Under the pieces are notes generated by a model. It was not told the origin of the DNA, did not search any database, and worked only from the letters and a program-made list of their open reading frames with translations. A DNA stretch of 64,000 nt, taken from an uncultured Alphaproteobacteria bacterium (GTDB taxonomy: Bacteria > Pseudomonadota > Alphaproteobacteria > RF32 > CAG-239). The position numbers and the translations under genes are program-made. Shown here piece after piece: positions 26,850-35,644 of the stretch (its first letter is position 1; every line of letters begins with the position of its first letter). The stretch is taken from positions 62,001-126,000 of the forward strand of contig CAKQUG010000002.1 of NCBI GenBank assembly GCA_934277545.1, in the 5' to 3' direction.

Positions 26850-26889
26850 AAAAAATGGTCTATGTTAAAACAAATTTAACGTTATTTCT

Positions 26890-27627
26890 ATGGGGGATAC
26901 CTTGTATAATTTACCTAATATTTTAACAATTTCAAGAATTGCGGTGATTCCGCTCATTTTTATGTCCATTTATTTTACGTCGTATGCATGGGCTATGCTG
27001 GCGGGAATTTTGTTTGTCGCTGCATCTGTCACTGACTATCTTGACGGCTATTTGGCCAGAGCTTGGAATGAAACTTCTGCTTTCGGGCGTTTGTTAGACC
27101 CGATTGCCGATAAATTGCTGGTAGCTACTGCTTTGGTGGTTATATTGGCAAAGAAGAATATGTATACTTTGGATATTACCATCATTCCGGCGTTTGTGAT
27201 TTTATGCCGCGAAATTTTAGTTTCGGGCTTGCGGGAATTTTTGCGCGAAGTTAATGTCGGGTTGCCGGTAACCAAATTAGCCAAATGGAAAACCGCTTTC
27301 CAAATGACGGCTTTGGCAATGATGCTGTTTAAAGATTTGTGGATTGGTTGGAACTATACCGGTGAATTTTTGCTTTGGGTGGCTGCAACTCTAACTTTTA
27401 TTACCGGCTATCAGTATTATCAAAAAAGTTTGGATTATGTTAAGGCCGAAGAAGCTAAAAAAATTAAAGAAGTTAAAGGCGTTATAATTGCAGAGGATAC
27501 CGAGGCGACGCCGGCTAAAACGGTAAAAAATCGCGCTGCAGCCCAAAAAACATCCGTAAAAAACGCCGCTAAGAAAACCACGGCTAAAAAGAAAAATTCT
27601 GCTAAAAAGGCTAAAGCCGCAAAATAA
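26890..27627 (+). CDS. pgsA: CDP-diacylglycerol-glycerol-3-phosphate 3-phosphatidyltransferase with lysine-rich tail
   Basis: 245 residues. The CDP-alcohol phosphotransferase motif is complete: DGYLAR followed by GRLLDPIADK. Several membrane helices span residues 5-180. It makes phosphatidylglycerophosphate in the inner membrane. After the last helix there is an extra cytoplasmic tail of about 45 residues, rich in lysine and alanine (KKTTAKKKNSAKKAKAAK) and resembling histone H1-like tails. ATG 26890 lacks a clear ribosome-binding site; TTG 26902 has GGGGGA just upstream and is an alternative. Confidence 0.92.
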   Translation: MGDTLYNLPNILTISRIAVIPLIFMSIYFTSYAWAMLAGILFVAASVTDYLDGYLARAWNETSAFGRLLDPIADKLLVATALVVILAKKNMYTLDITIIPAFVILCREILVSGLREFLREVNVGLPVTKLAKWKTAFQMTALAMMLFKDLWIGWNYTGEFLLWVAATLTFITGYQYYQKSLDYVKAEEAKKIKEVKGVIIAEDTEATPAKTVKNRAAAQKTSVKNAAKKTTAKKKNSAKKAKAAK

Positions 27628-27640
27628 TTCGGAGTGAGGA

Positions 27641-28327
27641 ATGGTAAAGGACTGCCCGCATATTTTGGTAATTGACGACGACACTCGTCTGCGCGCTTTG
27701 CTGCAGCGTTATCTGCAAGAAAACGGTTTTGCCGTGAGTGCCGCCAAAGATGCCGAAAATGCGCGGATGTTTTTGCGCCAATATCAATTTAATCTGCTGA
27801 TTGTTGATGTAATGATGCCGGGGGAAAGCGGTATTGAATTTTTGCAAAAACTTCGTCGGGACAGTAATGTGCCGGCAATTATTTTAACTGCAATGGGTGA
27901 TACTCCCGATCGTATTGCCGGTTTAGAAGCTGGGGCGGATGACTATTTGCCTAAGCCGTTTGAGCCCAAAGAGTTGGTTTTGCGTATAAACAATATATTG
28001 CGCCGCGTTCCGGCAGAAAACACCGTTTCGCACAGCCTGTCTTTGGGTGATTATGTGTTTGATTTGGATAAAAAAGAACTCATGACCGAAGCCGGCGAGA
28101 TTGTTCATATCACTCCGGTTGAACAGGCTATTTTGTGTGTGTTGGGGGCAAAAAGCGGACAAATTTTTACCAGAGAACACTTGGCCGAATTGCTGGGCGT
28201 TAATCAAAGTCCGCGTTCCATAGATGTGCAAATCACGCGTTTGCGCAAAAAAATTGAAACAGATTCAAAAAATCCGCGCTATTTACAAACCGTGCGCGGT
28301 AAAGGTTATATGTTGTTAACAAAATAG
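27641..28327 (+). CDS. OmpR-family response regulator
   Basis: 228 residues. Receiver with acidic DDD near residue 12 and phosphoacceptor D56 (LLIVDVMMPGESG), LPKPFEPKEL lysine, then a winged-helix DNA-binding domain (ITPVEQAILCVLGAKSGQ, RSIDVQITRLRKKIE, VRGKGYMLL). It is closest in build to OmpR. The histidine kinase gene follows 9 bases later, so the pair is a two-component system. Targets cannot be read here. Confidence 0.9.
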   Translation: MVKDCPHILVIDDDTRLRALLQRYLQENGFAVSAAKDAENARMFLRQYQFNLLIVDVMMPGESGIEFLQKLRRDSNVPAIILTAMGDTPDRIAGLEAGADDYLPKPFEPKELVLRINNILRRVPAENTVSHSLSLGDYVFDLDKKELMTEAGEIVHITPVEQAILCVLGAKSGQIFTREHLAELLGVNQSPRSIDVQITRLRKKIETDSKNPRYLQTVRGKGYMLLTK

Positions 28328-28336
28328 GAGAAAGTT

Positions 28337-29692
28337 ATGCACGTTAAATTTCCGAGAAAAGTAGAGAGTCTTTTGGTATCGTTGCGGCGTCATCTGTTGC
28401 CGAGAAGTTTGTTTTTCCGCACGATGTTGCTGATTTTTGTGCCGCTGATTGTGGTGCAGATTGTTTCCATTTACGCATTCTTGGACGGTAACTGGACTAA
28501 GGTTGGTAAAAAACTGTCGGACAATCTGACCGCTAATATGGCTTTTGTAATGCAAATGCACGGTGCGGATGCAGATTTTTCGCGTGTGCAGGAAATGGCT
28601 TCTTCCATATACGGTTTGAACGTCAACTATTATGATAATGAAAATAAACATTCGGTTTGGCGTAAAAATAAAAAAGAAAATCCATTGGTTACCGGCTTTT
28701 TAAATGAGTCGCTGCACCAGCAATTTCCGTTGGCCAACACCGAAATATTTTTGGGTAAACATCGTTCAAATCTGAATATTTTGGTTGATACCGACCAAGG
28801 TTTGTATGTGTTTAACACTTCGGTAAAAAATATTTTCAGCAGTTCTATTTTCGGTTTTGTTTTGTGGATGATAGGCACTTCTTTGCTGTTGTTTGTGGTT
28901 GCGGTGCTGTTTTTGCGCGTACAGGTTCGTTCCATTTCTCAACTTGCTGCTGCGGCCGAAGATTTCGGTAAAGGTATCAATACCAAATTTAAACCTTACG
29001 GTTCTATTGAGGTACGTCGTGCCGGTTTGGCATTTACTAAAATGAAAGAGCGCATCATGCGCCAAATTTCTGAAAAAACACAGATGCTGGCCGGTGTTTC
29101 GCATGACTTGCGTACACCGCTTACCCGTATGAAACTGCAAATGGCAATGCTTCCGGATTCTAAAGAAAACCAAGAATTTATACAAGATATAAATGAAATG
29201 GAAAAAATGCTGGACGGCTATTTGTCTTATGTCAGCGGCGAGGGCGGCGAAAAATCTTCTTTTGTAGATGTTAATGAAATGATTTCCAGCATTATTAACA
29301 AATACCGTAAAAATTCCAATGCGATGATTCGTTATTCCACAAACTATGATGTCAGTGCTATTCAAGGGCGAGAACAGGCCTTGCGCCGTGCGTTTACCAA
29401 TGTAATTGAAAATGCTTTCCATTATGGCAAAACCATAGCCGTAAAATTGGAAAGTGACGACAAGCGTTTGGAATTGTCGGTTGATGATGACGGTCCGGGT
29501 ATTCCGGCAGACAAACGCGATGATGTGTTCAAGGCGTTTTATCGGGTTGAAGGTTCTCGCAACAAAGAGACCGGCGGTGTTGGTTTGGGCTTGGCGATTG
29601 CCAAAGATGTGGTGGTATCACACGGCGGCACCATTACTTTAGGGGATAGTGATTTGGGAGGTTTGAGAGTTCTCATCAGTATTCCCTTGTAG
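28337..29692 (+). CDS. EnvZ-type sensor histidine kinase
   Basis: 451 residues. Two membrane helices (about 30-50 and 172-193) flank a periplasmic sensor of about 120 residues; HAMP follows, then the H-box LAGVSHDLRTPLTRMKLQ (phospho-His about 255), N-box RAFTNVIENAFHYG, G1 DDGPGIP and G2 GGVGLGLAIAKDVV. It phosphorylates the OmpR-like partner encoded just upstream. The signal sensed is unknown. AGGAG precedes ATG 28337. Confidence 0.92.
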   Translation: MHVKFPRKVESLLVSLRRHLLPRSLFFRTMLLIFVPLIVVQIVSIYAFLDGNWTKVGKKLSDNLTANMAFVMQMHGADADFSRVQEMASSIYGLNVNYYDNENKHSVWRKNKKENPLVTGFLNESLHQQFPLANTEIFLGKHRSNLNILVDTDQGLYVFNTSVKNIFSSSIFGFVLWMIGTSLLLFVVAVLFLRVQVRSISQLAAAAEDFGKGINTKFKPYGSIEVRRAGLAFTKMKERIMRQISEKTQMLAGVSHDLRTPLTRMKLQMAMLPDSKENQEFIQDINEMEKMLDGYLSYVSGEGGEKSSFVDVNEMISSIINKYRKNSNAMIRYSTNYDVSAIQGREQALRRAFTNVIENAFHYGKTIAVKLESDDKRLELSVDDDGPGIPADKRDDVFKAFYRVEGSRNKETGGVGLGLAIAKDVVVSHGGTITLGDSDLGGLRVLISIPL

Positions 29693-29765
29693 TAGAGGAT
29701 TGAATATTATACGCCGTTACCGCGGTTACGGCGGGTAATAGGAAACTCGTCTAATGGTCTACTAC

Positions 29766-29815
29766 TTTTAACTTTTTGTGCTTGTGTACTGTTTTGTACA
29801 CGGCGCAAAAAGTTA
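29766..29815. repeat. Long intergenic hairpin
   Basis: TTTAACTTTTTGTGC pairs with GCGCAAAAAGTTAAG (one wobble), enclosing a second stem GTGTAC/GTACAC. There is no following T run, so it does not look like a simple terminator. A second imperfect palindrome (CGCCGT-T-ACCGCGGT-T-ACGGCG) lies at about 29713-29734. Function unknown. Confidence 0.5.
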
Positions 29816-29890
29816 AGACGTATTAGCCTCATTATCCGTGGTTCTTAAAAATTTTAACTATTTAAAATATCAAAAAAATTTCGCAAACTC

Positions 29891-29919
29891 TTTACATTTA
29901 TAACTGCTCCTCTTATATT
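29891..29919 (+). promoter_or_regulatory. Promoter of the cysteine-cluster protein gene
   Basis: TTTACA at 29891-29896, 17-base spacer, TATATT at 29914-29919, 41 bases before the start codon. Confidence 0.55.
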
Positions 29920-29960
29920 TTAGTCAGAAAATAACTTTTTAATCCGCAAAGGAGGATATT

Positions 29961-30524
29961 ATGGATAAAAAAGAAAAAACAGAAGCTGTAAAAGCAGAAG
30001 AAAAAGCCGGAAAATGTTGTTGTTGCGACAAAGGTTGCGACTGTGGCTGCCAAGAAGGTAAAGAATGTTCTTGTTGCAGTTGCGGTTGCTGCTGCCGCAA
30101 AAAGATGATTGTCAAAATTTTATGTGTTTTGGTAATCTTTTTAGCCGGTATGGGCTTTCATGCTTTGTTGCAGTGCGGTTTCCGCTGTCCTATGAGTAAG
30201 CCTCGCCCGATGCCTATGCAAATGGCGCCTGTTCCTGCTTTGCCGTTTCCGGCATATTCAGATGCTCAAGGCGGCAATGTAATCATTATTAACACCGGCG
30301 ATGCTCAAAATTCCGATAAGTTTGTCAGCGGTTGCAAATGTGGAAAAGATTGCGGTTGCAATAAAGGCAGTAACTGTAAAAAGATGAAACATAAAGATAA
30401 GGATAAGGATAAGGATAAGGATAAGGATAAATTTAAACATCATCACAAAGATATGCGTATGATGCCGGTTGAATCTGCACCGATGCCGGTTCCGTCCGTA
30501 GCCGATTGTGTGAACGTAAAATAA
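29961..30524 (+). CDS. Cysteine-cluster membrane protein, probable metal binder
   Basis: 187 residues. An N-terminal cytoplasmic part holds 14 cysteines within about 27 residues (KCCCCDKGCDCGC, then ECSCCSCGCCC), metallothionein-like. One membrane helix follows (about 49-67). The outer part has a Pro/Met-rich stretch, a second cysteine patch (GCKCGKDCGCNKGSNC), a run of six Lys-Asp pairs, HHH and a Met/Pro tail. GGAGGATATT before ATG is a strong ribosome-binding site. I know no family with this layout. Binding of soft metals such as copper or zinc is inferred from composition only. Confidence 0.85.
   Translation: MDKKEKTEAVKAEEKAGKCCCCDKGCDCGCQEGKECSCCSCGCCCRKKMIVKILCVLVIFLAGMGFHALLQCGFRCPMSKPRPMPMQMAPVPALPFPAYSDAQGGNVIIINTGDAQNSDKFVSGCKCGKDCGCNKGSNCKKMKHKDKDKDKDKDKDKFKHHHKDMRMMPVESAPMPVPSVADCVNVK
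30394..30429 (+). repeat. Hexanucleotide repeat coding Lys-Asp pairs
   Basis: About six in-frame copies of GATAAG within the cysteine-cluster gene. Changes in copy number would lengthen or shorten the KD run without shifting frame. Confidence 0.85.
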
Positions 30525-30545
30525 AACTGCCATAGCTGTTTTTTT

Positions 30546-30577
30546 AAACTCCTTGTAAAATTTGCAAGGAGTTTTGT
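30546..30577 (+). terminator. Terminator of the cysteine-cluster gene
   Basis: Ten-base stem AAACTCCTTG/CAAGGAGTTT with following T residues. Confidence 0.8.
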
Positions 30578-30628
30578 TGTTTAAATGTTACATAATTATG
30601 ACAAAATAAGACATTTTTTATTTAAATG

Positions 30629-30698
30629 TTGCATATTTTTAAACTTTAACGTACACTAATAATGGGGGAGAAGCTCGACTCTTTATAGAGTCTGAGCT
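30629..30698 (+). promoter_or_regulatory. Promoter and 5' UTR hairpin of the cysteine-rich secreted protein
   Basis: TTGCAT (30629-30634), 17-base spacer, TACACT (30652-30657). The predicted transcript then holds a stable hairpin, AGCTC-GACTCT-TTAT-AGAGTC-T-GAGCT (30672-30698), about 33 bases before the start codon. It is not followed by a T run and may affect mRNA stability or translation. Confidence 0.5.
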
Positions 30699-30731
30699 AT
30701 TTAGGTATAATTTATTTTAGGAGGTTTTACG

Positions 30732-32702
30732 ATGAGTAAGAACTATCAAAAAGCGGCAATAAGGCGTATATTTGCGCTTGCCGTACTGATAGCGGGAACT
30801 TGCTATATCGCCGCAACGGCGTGGGCAACGACCTGCTTTTTGCCGTCCGGTAACTGTAGTACCGGCAGAGTTGGGAATGAAGATAAACCAAAACCAAACC
30901 CAGATCCAGATTCAAATCCCAACCCAAATCCACCGGTAGACGCTTGCAAAGGCTTTAAGAATAACACTACACAATCAGAGTATGATTGGAAAAGTAAAAC
31001 CAGCTGCTTTAAATGCACAACCTGCACCAGCAATGGTAAAACAAATTATTATTGCATAAAAGATTCCGGTTATTATTGGGATAGCAGCGATGGAGGACAT
31101 TGCTGTGTTAGCGGTGAAAAATGGTATTCCAAGATGGGAATGTGTTGTTCGAAAACATCCGGCTGCACCTGTCCGACACTGAAAAAGTGGAGTAACGGCG
31201 AGTGCGTTTGTCAATATGCTAAAACTTCTACAGGTACTTGTTGCGAAAAAGGCAAAATAGCCGACAAACATCTTTGCTGCAATGCCGGCGAACATGCGGA
31301 AAACACAATTTGCTGTCCGGCAAACAAGCATGAAGAAGGCGGAGAATGCAAATGTGATGAAAATTATATTCCTGATGGTACCGGCTGCAAAAAAAAGGAG
31401 CTAGCATGTACTTATGAGTATCGTCAAGCCACAACAAAAGATAGCTGCGGCTTAACTGATCTTAATACAAACTATCAATGTATGAATACTATAAACGGCT
31501 GTCAGTGTTACACTCAATTGAAAAAAGTATCGTCTGTTGATGCAGGTGGCGCCGGAACCGTTGTTCCATACAATAAAATCAGCAATAAATCTGCAACTTG
31601 CGTTGATTCAAATGGTGTAACCAGATATCAAACCATTTGTCAAGGAACAAGAAAATCAACTTGTAGTGCCTATGGTAAGAATTATGAGTTTAAACCAAAT
31701 GGCTGCGTAAGCAATACTTATAACAATGGTTTTGAAGTTAAAGGTGATGAATGGGGTGATTGTGTTGAAAAAGAGGGAAAATGCTTCTATGAATATCGTC
31801 AAGCCACAACAAAAGATAGTGATAATAAGACAGGTAATTTAGACTATCCTACTTATAAATGTACAAATGGTTCACAATGTTGGAAAAATCTACGAAATAT
31901 CACATCATTAAGCATAAGAGAGGGTACACCAAGTGTTAATCCTATAAATAAAATCAGCAATAAATCTGCAACTTGTGTTGATGAAAAAGGTGTAACCAGA
32001 TATAAAAACCTTTGTCAAGGAACGTCGAAATCAGATTGTTTAAGATTCTCTAACGGTAAAAAGTTTATACCAAATGGCTGCGTGAGCGATGCATATAATA
32101 ATGGTTTTGAAGTTAAAGGCGATGAGTGGGGAACATGTGGTTGCGATACAGATAAAGGGTATTATGATACTGAAGAAAAATGTAAAGAAAAGGAAGGGAA
32201 AAATTGCACCTACGCCTCTTCTTGTTATCAAACTTGTGAGTCTGCTAAAATGTATTCAACCAAAGAAGCTTGTTTGAATGGTATACATCGTATATATCCC
32301 GATAATTCTACTTCCAAATATTATGAATGCGAGAAATCCGATAGCTGTTATGATATTAAAGTTGTAGGTTTTGAGATTCATGCAGGTAATTCAGAAGCAT
32401 GCGGAGGCTGGAGTTTGAAACTTATTGATGCTGCTGGTCGTCGTTATGAAAACGGAAATGGTATTCACGAAGCGGGTAATTACTCTGTTGTTATTAATAA
32501 ACGTGTTAGAGATATAAACTGTGACAAGATTCACTATGTTACTATTCATAGCGTACAGGATGATACTAGTTGGTGCTTTGGTGATCATGCCGAAGATACC
32601 AGCTGTGAAAAATCAGACTTCCACGATGATTATGATAGTATATCAAAGGCATACTCGTTCAAGAAAGGTTTTAATTACATTGTTTCCGTAACGTGTTTCT
32701 AA
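30732..32702 (+). CDS. Large cysteine-rich secreted protein with tandem domain duplication
   Basis: 656 residues, AGGAGG upstream. A signal peptide (cleavage near AWA, residue 34) is followed by CFLPSGNCSTG, a motif shared with the protein at 45695-47719. Next come a Pro/Asn/Asp linker and many cysteine pairs resembling small disulfide-rich domains (CCVSGEKWYS, CCPANKHEEGGECKCD). Two copies of a domain of about 120 residues lie at about 221-345 and 349-470, each with YEYRQATTKDS, NKISNKSATCVD, PNGCVS and NNGFEVKGDEWG. A final domain of about 110 residues is globular. Surface exposure or export is likely; function unknown. Confidence 0.85.
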   Translation: MSKNYQKAAIRRIFALAVLIAGTCYIAATAWATTCFLPSGNCSTGRVGNEDKPKPNPDPDSNPNPNPPVDACKGFKNNTTQSEYDWKSKTSCFKCTTCTSNGKTNYYCIKDSGYYWDSSDGGHCCVSGEKWYSKMGMCCSKTSGCTCPTLKKWSNGECVCQYAKTSTGTCCEKGKIADKHLCCNAGEHAENTICCPANKHEEGGECKCDENYIPDGTGCKKKELACTYEYRQATTKDSCGLTDLNTNYQCMNTINGCQCYTQLKKVSSVDAGGAGTVVPYNKISNKSATCVDSNGVTRYQTICQGTRKSTCSAYGKNYEFKPNGCVSNTYNNGFEVKGDEWGDCVEKEGKCFYEYRQATTKDSDNKTGNLDYPTYKCTNGSQCWKNLRNITSLSIREGTPSVNPINKISNKSATCVDEKGVTRYKNLCQGTSKSDCLRFSNGKKFIPNGCVSDAYNNGFEVKGDEWGTCGCDTDKGYYDTEEKCKEKEGKNCTYASSCYQTCESAKMYSTKEACLNGIHRIYPDNSTSKYYECEKSDSCYDIKVVGFEIHAGNSEACGGWSLKLIDAAGRRYENGNGIHEAGNYSVVINKRVRDINCDKIHYVTIHSVQDDTSWCFGDHAEDTSCEKSDFHDDYDSISKAYSFKKGFNYIVSVTCF

Positions 32703-32771
32703 TTAATAAGAGCTTTTCTATAAAAAGGTGATGTATAGTTTAACCGATAAAAAATAAATATCGTAAAATCT

Positions 32772-32806
32772 AAAAAAGCGGGGTGGATTTATCCCCGCTT
32801 TTTTTG
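32772..32806 (+). terminator. Terminator after the cysteine-rich protein gene
   Basis: AAAGCGGGG/CCCCGCTTT stem with seven T. Confidence 0.85.
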
Positions 32807-32869
32807 ATTTGAAACGCCTTTCCTCTCGACGTCATTCTTTTTGCGTTTTTTTACTCCTCTACTCTCGAC

Positions 32870-32919
32870 GTCATTCTTCAGCGGCACACCCAGCAGGCTG
32901 TGCCATGCTGGAGAATGAC
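32870..32919. repeat. Palindromic element (RPE/MITE-like)
   Basis: Arms GTCATTCTTCAGCGGCACA and TGTGCCATGCTGGAGAATGAC are complementary with few mismatches. Just upstream (32824-32841) lies a partial direct copy beginning CTCTCGACGTCATTCTT. Short elements with GTCATTCT/AGAATGAC ends are typical of dispersed palindromic repeats. Confidence 0.6.
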
Positions 32920-32991
32920 ATTAAAAATGGAGGCGCACATAAACAAGCATACAAAAAACACCGGAATTGAGGAAATGCCGGTGTTTGAAAG

Positions 32992-33279
32992 TTACTCATC
33001 GTCAGATGACGTCGAAAATATGCAAAAAATTGCAATGCAAACAGCAAACGCCGATAAAATCAGCGGTGCTCTCGTGTGTGGCAAGTAATAATTGCAGACA
33101 GACGTTATGCCTAAAATCAAACAAATCAAACTTGCAATAAGTGCCGTGCCAAAGCTCCAAAACAATACTTTTTTATCTAAAGCGTTCAGCACCTCATAGT
33201 TGTTCAACATTCCCGAAAAAATGATGAACCAGCAAATCAAAATGGCAAAAGATAAGCCAAAATAAAATAAACCAGGCAT
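32992..33279 (-). CDS. Small membrane protein, unknown
   Basis: 95 residues with three clear hydrophobic segments (about 2-24, 37-61 and 70-89) and short charged ends (SSDDE). No recognised family and no good ribosome-binding site, so the call rests on the membrane pattern and the otherwise empty locus. Confidence 0.55.
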   Translation of the reverse strand: MPGLFYFGLSFAILICWFIIFSGMLNNYEVLNALDKKVLFWSFGTALIASLICLILGITSVCNYYLPHTRAPLILSAFAVCIAIFCIFSTSSDDE

Positions 33280-33352
33280 AATAATTGATTTTTTTTTAAT
33301 AATTTGAAACTAAGTAAAGACTAGGACTTTTATTTTGTTTCGTCAAGCGGAA

Positions 33353-33380
33353 TATAAAAAAGCCTCGGCGAGCGAGGCTT
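33353..33380 (-). terminator. Terminator of the thioredoxin-like lipoprotein gene
   Basis: AAGCCTCG/CGAGGCTT stem; on the minus strand it runs into a T tract. Confidence 0.75.
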
Positions 33381-33388
33381 GAATTTTG

Positions 33389-33748
33389 CTATTCTAAGAA
33401 AGGTTTGACATATAAATCAAATTTCATTTGCTCGGCTTCTGCCCATCCCATTAAATAATGGTCGCCCATAATAAACAGCGGAGTACCTGCCGAACCTGTT
33501 ATGTTATATTTTTTTAGGGCTTTTTCAAAAAGTTTTAAATTTCCCGGCAATTTAATGTCTAACGCCGTAATTTTCAATGTTGGATAATTCTTCTTAATGT
33601 ATCCGGCCGCGTCATGACAGTGCGGGCAGGTAGTTTGATAAAAAAAGTAAATTTTATCTTTGCTTAATTCGTTATCTGCCGACTTAGAGCAGGCGGATGT
33701 CGCTAAAAAACTGAAAGCGCATAAAAAAGCTAAAAATAATTTTTTCAT
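33389..33748 (-). CDS. Thioredoxin-fold lipoprotein with CPHC motif
   Basis: 119 residues from ATG 33748 (CAGGA upstream); the longer frame is unlikely. The signal peptide ends in a lipobox (LATSAC), so it is probably anchored in the periplasm. The mature part begins like a glutaredoxin/thioredoxin: IYFFYQTTCPHCHDAAGYIKK, with a later cis-proline segment (GTPLFIMGDHYLMGW). A disulfide isomerase or reductase role toward cysteine-rich exported proteins is plausible, since two such proteins are encoded nearby. Partner DsbD-like genes are not in the window. Confidence 0.82.
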   Translation of the reverse strand: MKKLFLAFLCAFSFLATSACSKSADNELSKDKIYFFYQTTCPHCHDAAGYIKKNYPTLKITALDIKLPGNLKLFEKALKKYNITGSAGTPLFIMGDHYLMGWAEAEQMKFDLYVKPFLE

Positions 33749-33758
33749 TTTTCCTGTC

Positions 33759-34361
33759 CTACTCAATGCAGCAATCAACTGCTTTACGCACAAATTTTTT
33801 CATTTTTGCCAAAGCTGAACTTGGCTCATTTTCAACAGGTTCTGCGGCTTTTTCAGCCGAATCGCCGTTTTCTTCTTTAGAAAATTCTTCGGCTTTGGCG
33901 GTTATCTTTTTTACTTCTTCCAAATCCGGCTCAATCCATTTCAGGTCTTGGGTTTCCATCATACCCATGTTCAAGCCCCAAAACAGGCAATACATATCGT
34001 ATGCGGTGTTAAACATTTTATAGGCTTCTTCGTCATGCCCTAAAGTTTGCTGTTTGGTGCCTACTTCCATCAAACGCATTGAGGTTGCAAGCAGGTGTTT
34101 TGACATACACCAAACTTCACCCTCATAGCTCGGAATAATCTTTTGCAGCAAATTCTTGCGGGTTTCGCGAATGTCTTTTATTAAGTCGTAATAAGAAGTT
34201 TTGCCCGTTTTAGCTCCCGAAAAAACAAGGTGCTCTTCTATAGAAATCAAGTTCATAATCGCAATGCTCAAGTCCTGGTCTGATGATAAATCTTTTGGAT
34301 TTACCTTTTTGCCGGCATCGATTCTTTCTACAAATTCTTTTACGTTTTCTGCTTTTTTCAT
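33759..34361 (-). CDS. Hypothetical protein, helical
   Basis: 200 residues from ATG 34361, which has GGGGAGAAAG upstream. Mainly alpha-helical, no signal peptide, with a Glu/Ala-rich linker (about 155-180) and a short basic C-terminus ending in DCCIE. Not recognised. It precedes the thioredoxin-like lipoprotein by 10 bases and is probably in the same transcript. Confidence 0.7.
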   Translation of the reverse strand: MKKAENVKEFVERIDAGKKVNPKDLSSDQDLSIAIMNLISIEEHLVFSGAKTGKTSYYDLIKDIRETRKNLLQKIIPSYEGEVWCMSKHLLATSMRLMEVGTKQQTLGHDEEAYKMFNTAYDMYCLFWGLNMGMMETQDLKWIEPDLEEVKKITAKAEEFSKEENGDSAEKAAEPVENEPSSALAKMKKFVRKAVDCCIE

Positions 34362-34500
34362 GGTTCTTTCTCCCCAAAATTTATATAAAGAAAAAGTAGG
34401 CGGAGCAGGGCGGAATGTCAAGGAATATTTAAGTTTTATGCTTTCTTGTTGATTTTTTTTGCGCCTCGGTTTAAGTTAATCGTAAAAAAAGGAATGTTTT

Positions 34501-34893
34501 ATGGGAAGTTTGTTATCATCATTTTCGTTTTTATCCATGGGCGGCAGTGTTTTAGGCGTTACCGTTTCACTGTTGCTGGCTACAATTATGCTGGCTTTGT
34601 GGGCGTTGGTGCTGATGGTTTTACACCCTTTGCATGCCACAATGTTCGTTTTGGCGTCGCTGTGCGAATATGTGCTGATTTCGCTGTGCGGTTTCAGCCT
34701 TTGGCTGGATTTTATCGCTTTTTTCCTTTTTTATATTTTTATTTTCGGAACTTACACCCTGTTGCTGCGTCGTTGGCTGCCGTTGCCTCATACGGAAATT
34801 GAACAGCTGCTGAAATTGGCAAAATTAAAAGAAGACGGTTTACTTTCCGAAGATGAGTATAAAGCCGCTAAAAAGAAATTGCTGAAAATTTAG
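34501..34893 (+). CDS. Membrane protein with C-terminal SHOCT domain
   Basis: 130 residues. Three hydrophobic segments (about 14-40, 45-66 and 67-88) precede a SHOCT motif (EQLLKLAKLKEDGLLSEDEYKAAKKKLL), a short helical domain often found at the end of small membrane proteins and thought to mediate oligomerisation. Function unknown. Its last codons overlap the end of the convergent lipoprotein gene. Confidence 0.8.
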   Translation: MGSLLSSFSFLSMGGSVLGVTVSLLLATIMLALWALVLMVLHPLHATMFVLASLCEYVLISLCGFSLWLDFIAFFLFYIFIFGTYTLLLRRWLPLPHTEIEQLLKLAKLKEDGLLSEDEYKAAKKKLLKI

Positions 34894-35537
34894 TCGTCGC
34901 TGATTTGTCTGTCCATCCACAGTGAGTTTATAAACGCCTGTTGGCGGTCATGCACCGGATTGCAGGCAACTTCGCCTTCCGGAGATGTTAGGCATTGTAC
35001 GCCGACATTGGCCGTTGTGTAGCTGCCGTATTTGCCGTAAACATCTAAAACCAGCGGCAAAAAATCTTCGGTTTCATAAGTGGTGTCGGCGCAGAATGTA
35101 GAAGCATAAACTGCGCGCGAGGTGTCTTTGCGCCCGATATTGAGCGTAAAGCAGGTTTGGTCGCGGTCGGCATTTATATTTGCGTTGCCGGAAAAATATT
35201 GTGAAGATGCGTTTTCATCGCTGCTGAATAAAACGCCTGTTGTGTTGTTGGCGTAAGAGGCGTCTTTATATTTGCCGTTTTGTTTGTAAAATGTTTCAAT
35301 GTCAAAAATGGCGATAAAATCGGCGTTTTCGGCAGATGTTGCGGTTTTCATGCCGATTTCTCCGAATTTTTTGCTCAAAACTCTGCGGACTTGTCCGGCA
35401 TAGGAACTGCGAAGACTGCTGCGGAAATAAATACTTTGTCCGTGGCTGTCGGCTAAAGTGTTGCTGATTTTAAGTTTATATGGGTCTTGCGCACAGGCAG
35501 CAAGCAGGCAAAATGTTAAAAGAATCAGTTTTTTCAT
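34890..35537 (-). CDS. Lipoprotein, unknown
   Basis: 215 residues with signal peptide and lipobox (LLAAC). The mature domain, about 190 residues, contains YAGQVRRVLSKKFGEIGMK and ADFIAIFDIETFY, a pattern reminiscent of DUF4136-type periplasmic lipoproteins, though I cannot confirm it. Four further cysteines could form disulfides. Confidence 0.7.
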   Translation of the reverse strand: MKKLILLTFCLLAACAQDPYKLKISNTLADSHGQSIYFRSSLRSSYAGQVRRVLSKKFGEIGMKTATSAENADFIAIFDIETFYKQNGKYKDASYANNTTGVLFSSDENASSQYFSGNANINADRDQTCFTLNIGRKDTSRAVYASTFCADTTYETEDFLPLVLDVYGKYGSYTTANVGVQCLTSPEGEVACNPVHDRQQAFINSLWMDRQISDD

Positions 35538-35644
35538 AATGTTATCTCCGCGATTTTTAGTTTCTATGTAATTTATGACATAATTTTTTAATTTTTTATT
35601 GATAAATTAAAAAATAAATGTAATTTGACTAGCATTGAGAAGAT

